DNA from: Fuscovulum blasticum DSM 2131
GTDB lineage: Bacteria > Pseudomonadota > Alphaproteobacteria > Rhodobacterales > Rhodobacteraceae
Length of the DNA: 64,000 nt
Assembly: GCF_003034965.1 (NCBI RefSeq)
Contig: NZ_PZKE01000001.1
Location: forward strand, 62,001-126,000
Direction: 5' to 3'
The translations under genes were made by a program, and so were the position numbers. Positions 23,808-31,071 of this stretch are shown here, one piece after another. Position 1 is the first letter of the stretch. The number at the start of each line of letters is the position of its first letter. The notes under the pieces are model-generated. The model did no database searches, was not told the origin of the DNA, and saw nothing but the letters and a program-made list of their open reading frames with translations.

Positions 23808-24974
23808 TCAGGGCACCGCAATCTCGACCCAGACCGGGAAATGACGGGATGCCGCCAGAAGGTCCGGCATCAGCGGGTCGTCCTCTGGCGGCCAGAGCAC
23901 ACCCGCGGCTGTGACCGTCACCCCGGCCGAGGGCAGCACCAGATCAACGCGCAGACCGCCGGTCTGCGGGAACACGGCGGTATCCAGAACCGGGTCGCCC
24001 GAATGGCCCGGATCGGCATGGCCTGATCGGCCCTTTGGCTGCGGATCTTGCAGGGCCGGATGGGCCAGCAGGGCGCGGATCGCCTGCGGACGACCATCGC
24101 CATCAGCAGGGTCAAGGTTGCTGTCGCCCAGCAGGACGAAGGGCGCGGCGGGCGGAGGAAACGGCAGATCGCCGTTCAGCAGGTGCAGCCAGAAGGCGGC
24201 CTCATCGTGGTTTCGCCGCCCGTTGCGATCTTCCGGCCCGTCAAAGACCGGCGGGGTGGCGTGAAAGGCCAGAAGTCGCAGCCGCCCGCCAGACGCCAGC
24301 CGCAGCGGCACATCCCAATGCCCGGTCGAGGACAGGCGTTGCAGACGGCGGGTCTCCTCTCCCATGCCATCGGGCAACAGGGCGCCGGGCAGGTCGGCCC
24401 AGAGGAAGGCCGAAAAATCGCGAACGGATTCGGCTTCAATTGGCAGGCGCGACAGGATGGCCATACCGCCCTGGCCCGAGAATTGCCCCCAGCCCTGCGC
24501 ATCGCCCGGCCCGCCGGCGCGGCCATCGCCATCAAGGTCGATACCGGTCTGCCATCCGGTGTTGGGCCGCAGGGCAAAGCGGTGCGGGTAGGGTGCGCCA
24601 AGCGTGGCCAGCCGGTCTGCCATCAGCGACAGCGCCGCAAGGTTGCGGTCATAATCGACCGAGGTCAGCAGAATGACATCGGCATCCAGCGCGGCCAGCA
24701 CACGCAGCACCGCCTCGGCCTGCGGATCGCGCCCCTTGAGCAGCTCCTCGGCCAGAAGGCCGGGACCGGCCCGGTCAAGTTCAACATTCCATGTGGCGAT
24801 GCGCAGGGTTTCAGCCGCGCAGGACAGCGCCGACAGAAGCAGCGCGGCGGCGGCAATCAGGCTGCGGCCAGCGGTGCCGAGGCCAGCTTGGCGTCGCGCT
24901 TGCTGCGGATCATGCGCGCGACCCGCGCCATGGCAATGCCGCGCATCAGAAGGCTTGCGGGAAGAAAGGCCCAT
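23808..24974 (-). CDS. Endonuclease/exonuclease/phosphatase family exported protein
   Basis: The protein has EEP-fold elements: RIATWNVE (metal-binding Asn/Glu), AFHATPPVFDGPED, LLGDSNLDPADGDG and a C-terminal LRVDLVLPS...SRHFPVWVEIAV with the final His. It is preceded by a hydrophobic segment IAAAALLLSALSCAAE, so it is probably secreted. The only ATG is at 24974, which overlaps the upstream gene by 118 bases and puts 39 polar residues before the signal sequence. A CTG at 24860, overlapping the upstream TGA as CTGA, would give a normal signal peptide and a 350-residue protein. The true start is therefore unsettled. Confidence 0.8.
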   Translation of the reverse strand: MGLSSRKPSDARHCHGAGRAHDPQQARRQAGLGTAGRSLIAAAALLLSALSCAAETLRIATWNVELDRAGPGLLAEELLKGRDPQAEAVLRVLAALDADVILLTSVDYDRNLAALSLMADRLATLGAPYPHRFALRPNTGWQTGIDLDGDGRAGGPGDAQGWGQFSGQGGMAILSRLPIEAESVRDFSAFLWADLPGALLPDGMGEETRRLQRLSSTGHWDVPLRLASGGRLRLLAFHATPPVFDGPEDRNGRRNHDEAAFWLHLLNGDLPFPPPAAPFVLLGDSNLDPADGDGRPQAIRALLAHPALQDPQPKGRSGHADPGHSGDPVLDTAVFPQTGGLRVDLVLPSAGVTVTAAGVLWPPEDDPLMPDLLAASRHFPVWVEIAVP

Positions 24975-25708
24975 GCTGCCATTGTCCAGACCAGCGTTTG
25001 CGGAGAGGTGAACGTCAGCGGTTCGAACCCCGACGAGGCAACACGAACCAGCGCCGGAATCAGGAACGGCAGCAGGAAGCCCAGGGTCAGGTTGATGCGG
25101 GCGTCCCTTTCAAGCCGGTCAACAATATCGCCGCCGGCGGTTGGCTCGAATGTCGGAAGGTTGATCCAGACGTTGAAGGCCTGATGCGTATAGGGCCAGC
25201 CCTTCAGCTTGAGAATGATCACGAAAAAGGCCAGCGACAGCAGCGACAGCACATAGGCGGTGCCGGCGGCAGTGCGCACCATGAGAACCTGCATGGGCGA
25301 GGCGCTGTCGGCCATCATCAGTGTGGCCAGACGCACCGGCGAATAGGGAATGTCCATCGCGTGGCCGACAAGGATTCCGATGGCTTCGAACAGCCGGGTG
25401 AAGGGCGAGGACGATTCGCTGGCGGCCAGGATAGCGGACAGCGAAAACACGATCACCAGCAGCATCGCATACCGCACGCGGTTGAACGGCGGGGCGTCAC
25501 GAAACTCGACAAGGCTGGGATAGGTGGCGTTGTATTCCGCAAAGGTCAGCGCCGCGCCGAACAATGCGACCAGCGCCACCATCTGCTTGGTGTCGGCACC
25601 AACGCCCGGCAGGATGACCGAGGGCGTGGCGACAAGAACCATCACCAGAAAGGCGCGGGCAAGGGCGCCTGTCATCCGGGAAACTGCCGTTCGCTGTAAT
25701 CCGGCCAT
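24857..25708 (-). CDS. Multi-spanning inner-membrane protein, unknown function
   Basis: The 283-residue protein has about six hydrophobic segments, including ARAFLVMVLVATPSVILPGVG, YAMLLVIVFSLSAILAAS and a C-terminal pair near LTLGFLLPFLIPALV. It ends in a basic tail (IRSKRDAKLASAPLAAA). No family signature was recognised. ATG 25708 gives a compact start; the frame is open back to 25882, but that extra part is arginine-rich and not convincing. Its stop overlaps the likely CTG start of the exported nuclease-like gene, suggesting the two are made together. It sits between leuD and leuB on the same strand. Confidence 0.7.
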   Translation of the reverse strand: MAGLQRTAVSRMTGALARAFLVMVLVATPSVILPGVGADTKQMVALVALFGAALTFAEYNATYPSLVEFRDAPPFNRVRYAMLLVIVFSLSAILAASESSSPFTRLFEAIGILVGHAMDIPYSPVRLATLMMADSASPMQVLMVRTAAGTAYVLSLLSLAFFVIILKLKGWPYTHQAFNVWINLPTFEPTAGGDIVDRLERDARINLTLGFLLPFLIPALVRVASSGFEPLTFTSPQTLVWTMAAWAFLPASLLMRGIAMARVARMIRSKRDAKLASAPLAAA

Positions 25709-26050
25709 TGCCAAAGGAAACCGCGCTTTCAGTTCGCTGTGCGCCCGCGCAACCGCGGGCCGCAAGCCGCAATTATGTCCGATTTGTGGCGCGTTCCGGG
25801 GGACGCCGCAACTGTTCCGCGAGAAACGGACAAGGTTTTCGGAATTTCGGAAAGACGGGTGTAGCAGGATTGCATCAAACACGCAGCAAGAGAGCTGGCG
25901 CGCGCAATATGTTGTGTGTGAAGGATTTTCAGGCGCAAGACGAGAACCCGTCGCATCTGCGGAACATCCCGGGTTCCCGGCGGGATGGCAGGCGAATTGC
26001 CCACCAGACGGGAATCGGGCGCCTTGGCCAAAGGCCGGTTTCCCGGGCTA

Positions 26051-26083
26051 CCGCCAGCCCCGCCATTCGCACGGGGCTGGCGG
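26051..26083 (-). terminator. Strong hairpin after leuD
   Basis: CCGCCAGCCCCG (26051-26062) and CGGGGCTGGCGG (26072-26083) form a perfect 12-bp stem with a 9-base loop, starting 8 bases after the leuD stop codon. No U-tract follows, so it may be a terminator or an mRNA-stabilising end. It suggests that leuC-hdeD-leuD is a separate transcript from leuB. Confidence 0.6.
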
Positions 26084-26091
26084 CAGATTCG

Positions 26092-26697
26092 TCAGATCCA
26101 GGGGCGGGCGGTGGCGGCGCGGGCCTCGAACGTGTCGATCGCGGCGGCCTTTTCCATGGTCAGGCCAATGTCATCCAGCCCGTTCAGCAGGCAGTGCTTC
26201 TTGAAGGCATCCACCTCGAAGGCAAAGGACTGGCCATCGGACGAAGTAACGGTCTGCGCCTCCAGATCGACGGTGATCCGGGCGTTCTCACCCTTCTCGG
26301 CGTCTTTCATCAGCGTCTCGACAGCGGCGGGCGGCAGAACCACCGGCAGGATGCCGTTCTTGAAGCAGTTGTTGTAGAAAATGTCGGCAAAGCTGGTCGA
26401 GATCACGCAGCGGATGCCGAAATCAAGCAGCGCCCAGGGTGCATGTTCGCGCGACGAACCGCAGCCGAAGTTGTCGCCCGCGACGATGATCTGCGACTTG
26501 CGGTATTGCGGCTTGTTCAGCACGAAATCCGGGATTTCCTTGCCGTCCTGCGTATAGCGCATCTCGTCGAACAGGTTCACCCCAAGGCCCGACCGCTTGA
26601 TGGTCTTCAGGAACTGCTTGGGGATGATCATGTCGGTGTCGATATTGACCAGCGGCATGGGCGCCGCGATGCCGGTCAGCGTGGTGAACTTTTCCAT
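26092..26697 (-). CDS. leuD: 3-isopropylmalate dehydratase small subunit
   Basis: The 201-residue subunit completes the LeuCD isomerase, which interconverts 2- and 3-isopropylmalate. It shows [15 protein letters not shown], the substrate-binding loop [33 protein letters not shown] and ends in the usual [13 protein letters not shown]. The ATG at 26697 follows GGAGG-type sequence (GGAGGGAACACCC) by about 7 bases. It lies 13 bases downstream of hdeD and is the third gene after leuC; a strong hairpin follows. Confidence 0.97.
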   Translation of the reverse strand: MEKFTTLTGIAAPMPLVNIDTDMIIPKQFLKTIKRSGLGVNLFDEMRYTQDGKEIPDFVLNKPQYRKSQIIVAGDNFGCGSSREHAPWALLDFGIRCVISTSFADIFYNNCFKNGILPVVLPPAAVETLMKDAEKGENARITVDLEAQTVTSSDGQSFAFEVDAFKKHCLLNGLDDIGLTMEKAAAIDTFEARAATARPWI

Positions 26698-26710
26698 GGG
26701 TGTTCCCTCC

Positions 26711-27226
26711 TCAGGAACGATTGCGGGCCGCGATGCCCAGCACGATCAGCGCGGCACCCTCGGCAATGAGTTCGAAGCCCAGAAGCAGGCCCAGCAGGCT
26801 GCTGGCCGCTTCGGGAAACCAGATCAGGATCAGCGCGCCCAGCAGGGCCGAGGCCGCCCCTGACAGAAGCAGCAGCCAGAAGAACTGGCTGCCGCGCAGG
26901 GTGAAGGCACCGATGATCCGGGCGGCGCCCGTCAGCAGGAACAGGACCGCCAGCAGCAGGGTCAGCGACAGCACGCCCTGCAGCGGATTCGCCAGCAGGA
27001 AGACGCCGGCAAGCAGCCCCAAAGCCCCGACCACCCCGTTCCACAGGCGGTGCGGCAGGGTCGGATCACTGAAGGCGATCCAAAGCTGCAACACGCCGCC
27101 GATCAGGAACACGGCCCCCACCAGCGTGGCAACGGTCAGCGAGGCCGCAAAGGGGTTGGCCAGGGCGGCCAGACCACCAAGCGCAAAGAACGCGCCCAGA
27201 AGCAGGAGGAGGGTCGAGGGTTTCAT
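26711..27226 (-). CDS. HdeD/DUF308-family membrane protein
   Basis: The 171-residue protein has six hydrophobic segments with short loops, in two to three DUF308 repeats. Typical features are [42 protein letters not shown] (both shortened in mind) and a final [12 protein letters not shown]. In E. coli HdeD is tied to acid resistance at high density, but the biochemical role is unknown. It lies between leuC and leuD with gaps of 17 and 13 bases, so it is almost certainly cotranscribed with the isomerase subunits, an unusual placing. Confidence 0.85.
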   Translation of the reverse strand: MKPSTLLLLLGAFFALGGLAALANPFAASLTVATLVGAVFLIGGVLQLWIAFSDPTLPHRLWNGVVGALGLLAGVFLLANPLQGVLSLTLLLAVLFLLTGAARIIGAFTLRGSQFFWLLLLSGAASALLGALILIWFPEAASSLLGLLLGFELIAEGAALIVLGIAARNRS

Positions 27227-27243
27227 GGTCTGCGTTCCTTTGT

Positions 27244-28662
27244 TCAGGCGTTTTCGCCCATCAACTCGCGCACATCCGTCAGATGCCCGGTGATTGCCGC
27301 CGCCGCCGCCATGGCGGGCGACAGCAGGTGCGTGCGCCCGCCGCGGCCCTGACGGCCCTCGAAGTTGCGGTTGCTGGTCGCGGCGCAGCGTTCGCCGGGC
27401 GCCAACTGGTCAGGGTTCATGGCAAGGCACATCGAGCAACCCGCCAGACGCCATTCAAAGCCGGCGTCGATGAAAATCTGGGCCAGACCTTCCTCTTCCG
27501 CCTGCGCCCGGACAAGGCCCGAACCGGGAACGACCATGGCGCGTTTCACCGCGATCTTCTTGCCCTTCAGGATGGCGGCGGCGGCACGCAGGTCTTCGAT
27601 CCGGCCATTGGTGCAAGAGCCGATGAAGACGGTGTCGATCTTGATGTCGGTCAGTTTCTGACCGGCCGTCAGACCCATGTAATCAAGGCTGCGCTGCACG
27701 GCTTCAACCTTGCCACCGCTGAAGTCCGACGGCGAAGGCACGGTGCCGGTGATCGGCAGCACGTCTTCGGGGCTGGTGCCCCAGGTGACGACCGGGGCGA
27801 TGTCTTCGCCCCTGATGGTGACAACCTTGTCGAAATGCGCGCCTTCATCGGTGTAAAGCGTCTTCCAATAGGCCAGCGCGGCCTCCCACTTGGCACCTTT
27901 CGGTGCGTGGGGGCGGCCCATCACATAGGCGAAGGTCTTTTCGTCCGGCGCGATCAGGCCGGCGCGGGCGCCGCCTTCGATGGCCATGTTGCAGACGGTC
28001 ATCCGGCCTTCCATCGACAGTTCGCGGATCGCCTGCCCGCAATACTCGATGACATAGCCGGTGCCCCCGGCGGTGCCGGTTTCACCGATGACTGACAGGG
28101 TGATGTCCTTGGCGGTAACGCCGGGGCGCAGGCTGCCGGTGATTTCCACCTTCATGTTCTTCGATTTCTTCTGGATCAGCGTCTGCGTGGCCAGAACGTG
28201 TTCAACCTCGGACGTGCCGATGCCATGCGCCAGGCTGCCAAAGGCGCCATGGGTGGCCGTATGGCTGTCACCGCAGACCACGGTCATGCCCGGCAGCGTC
28301 CAGCCCTGTTCGGGGCCAACGATATGGACGATGCCCTGACGAACGTCCGACACCGGATAGTAGTTGATCCCGAAATCCTTGGCGTTCTTGTCCAGCGCCT
28401 CAACCTGGATGCGGCTGTCCTCGGTCATGGTCGCGGCATTGGCGCGGTCCAGCGTGGTGGGGACATTGTGGTCCGGCACGGCGATGGTCTTTTCCGGCGC
28501 GCGGACCTTGCGCCCGGTCATCCGCAGCCCTTCAAAGGCCTGCGGGCTGGTGACTTCATGCACCAGATGGCGGTCGATATAGAGAATGCAGGTGCCGTCT
28601 TCGGACGTGTGGACGACGTGGTCGTCCCAGATCTTGTCGTAAAGCGTGCGGGGAGCGGACAT
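27244..28662 (-). CDS. leuC: 3-isopropylmalate dehydratase large subunit
   Basis: The 472-residue [4Fe-4S] subunit of isopropylmalate isomerase. Iron-sulfur ligands are in [14 protein letters not shown] and [10 protein letters not shown]; other family marks are [33 protein letters not shown] and [14 protein letters not shown] at the end. It starts [12 protein letters not shown] at ATG 28662. It is the first gene of a leuC-hdeD-leuD unit. The 356 bases upstream contain no clear leucine leader peptide or T-box-like structure. Confidence 0.97.
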   Translation of the reverse strand: MSAPRTLYDKIWDDHVVHTSEDGTCILYIDRHLVHEVTSPQAFEGLRMTGRKVRAPEKTIAVPDHNVPTTLDRANAATMTEDSRIQVEALDKNAKDFGINYYPVSDVRQGIVHIVGPEQGWTLPGMTVVCGDSHTATHGAFGSLAHGIGTSEVEHVLATQTLIQKKSKNMKVEITGSLRPGVTAKDITLSVIGETGTAGGTGYVIEYCGQAIRELSMEGRMTVCNMAIEGGARAGLIAPDEKTFAYVMGRPHAPKGAKWEAALAYWKTLYTDEGAHFDKVVTIRGEDIAPVVTWGTSPEDVLPITGTVPSPSDFSGGKVEAVQRSLDYMGLTAGQKLTDIKIDTVFIGSCTNGRIEDLRAAAAILKGKKIAVKRAMVVPGSGLVRAQAEEEGLAQIFIDAGFEWRLAGCSMCLAMNPDQLAPGERCAATSNRNFEGRQGRGGRTHLLSPAMAAAAAITGHLTDVRELMGENA

Positions 28663-29018
28663 GGCCGGAATCCTTGGCTTGAAAGGCTTGGGAATGCTGT
28701 GCGCGGAAGCAGGCCGCCCGCGCGGGCGGCGGCACCGTCAGGAAAGCCGGGCCGAGATCGACCGGGTTTCACGGGCAAAGCGCCAAGGCAGGCGCGCGCG
28801 GTCAGCCATGTCGAAAAAGCGCATCATGAGCCGGGGAGATACGCCTTATTCTCTTGGCGATCAAGCTGGGAGTCATCCCCCTGCCCCGGTGTCGGGCTTG
28901 TGGTTTCCCGGTCCGTTCGGGCGGACAATCACGATCACGGCACCGTGACGCAACGCAACCCACTATGAGGCGGCACACGGATGCAGGTTCCTGTATCCAA
29001 GATGCGGGGCTATAGAAT
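28663..29018. other. Intergenic region between leuC and the methyltransferase-TPR gene
   Basis: The two flanking genes are divergent, so promoters for both should be here. No known operator was recognised. A short frame on the plus strand, ATG 28808 to TGA 28948 (46 codons, or 40 from ATG 28826), starts MSKKRIMSRGD; it has no Shine-Dalgarno sequence and is not listed as a gene. Leucine codons are not enriched in it, so it is not an attenuator peptide. Confidence 0.4.
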
Positions 29019-30908
29019 ATGGCTCAGGTGTTCAATTTCGTCGAAAGGTTCAGCCAGGTGTCCGACACTTCCGTTGCTGGCAAGTCTGCCTCTGAAATGA
29101 CGGCCCAAGCCCGTGGGATAGACCCCCTGACAACTGCGGCCATCATCAACGGCACAGACAAATATGGCTATCATGACTACACGCCCAACTACTTTCGGGT
29201 GCTGAAGCATCTTCGCGACCGGCCGCTGCGCCTGCTGGAAATCGGGGTTGGCGGCTACAGCGATGAAGATCGCGGGGGCGAATCCCTGGCCGTCTGGCGG
29301 GACTTCTTTCCTATGGCGCAGGTGACGGGACTGGACATCCAGAAGAAGACTCTGCCCCTTGGGCCGCGCGTCCATATCGTGCAGGGCAGCCAGGTCGACG
29401 CCGAGTTTCTGGCCAGCGTCGAGGCGGCGCGGGGGCCTTTCGATGTAATCCTTGATGACGGCAGCCATCGAAACGAACATGTGGTCGAGACGTTCCGTCT
29501 GCTGTTCCCCGGCCTGGTTCCTGGCGGCATCTATCTGATCGAAGACGTGCAAACCTCCTTCTTCCCGCGCTTCGGCGGATCGCTGGAACTGACCCAGCCG
29601 AACAGCGTCGGGCTTTTTGCCCAGGCGATGACCCAGCTCAGCGGCGACCGCGACGGGATTTTCGATGACGTCGCTTCGATCGAGCGGTTTCACAACATGA
29701 TCGTCATTCACAAGTCCCCGGCTTCGGGCGCCAGGCGCAACCTGGACGCCAGCCCCCACTTGCTGCGGGCCGGCGAAGGGATCGGTGATCGCCCCGTCAA
29801 GGTGGCGCTGGTCGGCGGGGCCAAACTGCCCGCGGCCTTCGCCGGGCGCGATGTTGAAATCATCCAGCCGGACTGGTCTGCCGAATGGGGGCAAGGCCCG
29901 CTGGCGGGGCTTGATCTGATCGTCGCCGAACTGGACACCCCGAAGCGAAGCAAGAAAAGCAGCCGTTCGGCGGGTGGCGCCAAGGTCGGTGAGGATACCC
30001 TTCGTTCCCTGATCGGGGCCTTGCGCACGGATGGCGGTGTGCTGGTGGTCACGGCAACAGACCCTGCCCGCGATCTGGCGGCTGACAGCCCGGTCATGCA
30101 ATTTGCCCAACAGCGGTTTATCGAGGTCGATCATCGCGAGATGCGGGTGCATTTCCCCGATGTTGCCATTGATGAGCTTGCGACCCAGATTCATACCATC
30201 GAGCGGACGCCGGACGCGCTGTTGTTCGTCAAGGCGCCGAATGATTGGCCATCGAACTTTGGGTATGATGCCCGGAACCCGCAGGCGGCCGAGGCTTTGG
30301 CCAACATCCGGGCCGTTTTGGCTCATAGCGATGTCGAAGGCGGTCTGGTTCAGCTTCTCCAGATTGAAAACCGTTTCGGAACGCCGGAAGACACCCGCGC
30401 ACTGGAAGAAAAGCTGGGTTCGATGGGGGCCACCGCCCGGCGTTACTTCGAACATGCGGTTGCACAGGCGCAGCGTCGGCACGACCAGGCCCGTGTTGGC
30501 GCCTTGCTGACAAGGGCATTGGAAAACTACCCGGCCGATCCCGGCTTTTCCGCAGGCATGGCGCGGCATCTGATCGCCGAACGTCGGCAAGAGGACGCCA
30601 TGCGCGTTCTGAAGGAAGGTCTTGCCAAGACGCCCTCCCATCGCGTGCTGAACCAGTTGATGTCCAAGGTTCTTGTCGCCCAAGGTGATATTGAGGCAGC
30701 CCTGCCCTTCGCGCGCGAAGCCGCCGCAAGAACGCCACGGGATCAGCGCCCGCCACTTCAGGCGCGCTACGCAAAAATGCTGACCCAGGTTGGCAAATGG
30801 GCCGAGGCAGAGCGCTATGCAGCGCGCGCGGTGGATGTAACACCCAACAACGATGAGTTGCTGGCGGCCCTTGAATATGTCCGCACTAGAAAGCCGGATC
30901 TTCAATAG
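29019..30908 (+). CDS. SAM methyltransferase with C-terminal TPR-like repeats
   Basis: The 629-residue protein combines a class I methyltransferase domain (residues about 35-235) with a middle region and a helical repeat tail. The SAM site shows LLEIGVGGYSDEDRGGES, TGLDIQKK and DVILDDGSHRNEHV, similar to sugar or macrocin O-methyltransferases. Residues about 255-420 look like a second Rossmann-like domain (VKVALVGGAKLPAAF, LDLIVAEL). The last 170 residues contain TPR-like pairs such as LTRALENYPADPGFSAGMA and YAARAVDVTPNNDELLAAL. It is followed 163 bases later by another methyltransferase-bearing glycan enzyme, so a role in surface polysaccharide or glycoprotein modification is likely but inferred. 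Confidence 0.8.
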   Translation: MAQVFNFVERFSQVSDTSVAGKSASEMTAQARGIDPLTTAAIINGTDKYGYHDYTPNYFRVLKHLRDRPLRLLEIGVGGYSDEDRGGESLAVWRDFFPMAQVTGLDIQKKTLPLGPRVHIVQGSQVDAEFLASVEAARGPFDVILDDGSHRNEHVVETFRLLFPGLVPGGIYLIEDVQTSFFPRFGGSLELTQPNSVGLFAQAMTQLSGDRDGIFDDVASIERFHNMIVIHKSPASGARRNLDASPHLLRAGEGIGDRPVKVALVGGAKLPAAFAGRDVEIIQPDWSAEWGQGPLAGLDLIVAELDTPKRSKKSSRSAGGAKVGEDTLRSLIGALRTDGGVLVVTATDPARDLAADSPVMQFAQQRFIEVDHREMRVHFPDVAIDELATQIHTIERTPDALLFVKAPNDWPSNFGYDARNPQAAEALANIRAVLAHSDVEGGLVQLLQIENRFGTPEDTRALEEKLGSMGATARRYFEHAVAQAQRRHDQARVGALLTRALENYPADPGFSAGMARHLIAERRQEDAMRVLKEGLAKTPSHRVLNQLMSKVLVAQGDIEAALPFAREAAARTPRDQRPPLQARYAKMLTQVGKWAEAERYAARAVDVTPNNDELLAALEYVRTRKPDLQ

Positions 30909-31071
30909 GGTTCTGCGCGGAGGGGTCTTTTCGCAAAGCGTATGATCTGGCGGCAGATCGCGGTCATCAAGGCGCAAGCGACCGCCGTGAGCCCCTCGTG
31001 ACAATTTCAGGCGCCTGACGCAGACTGATACCAAGTGGCCTTGGCCGGGACGATTTTAAGTGGTGACGAAC

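Noticed and set aside
29010-31034. A 674-codon minus-strand open frame opposite the methyltransferase-TPR gene
   Set aside because: No domain; the plus strand shows coherent SAM-site motifs and TPR-like repeats.
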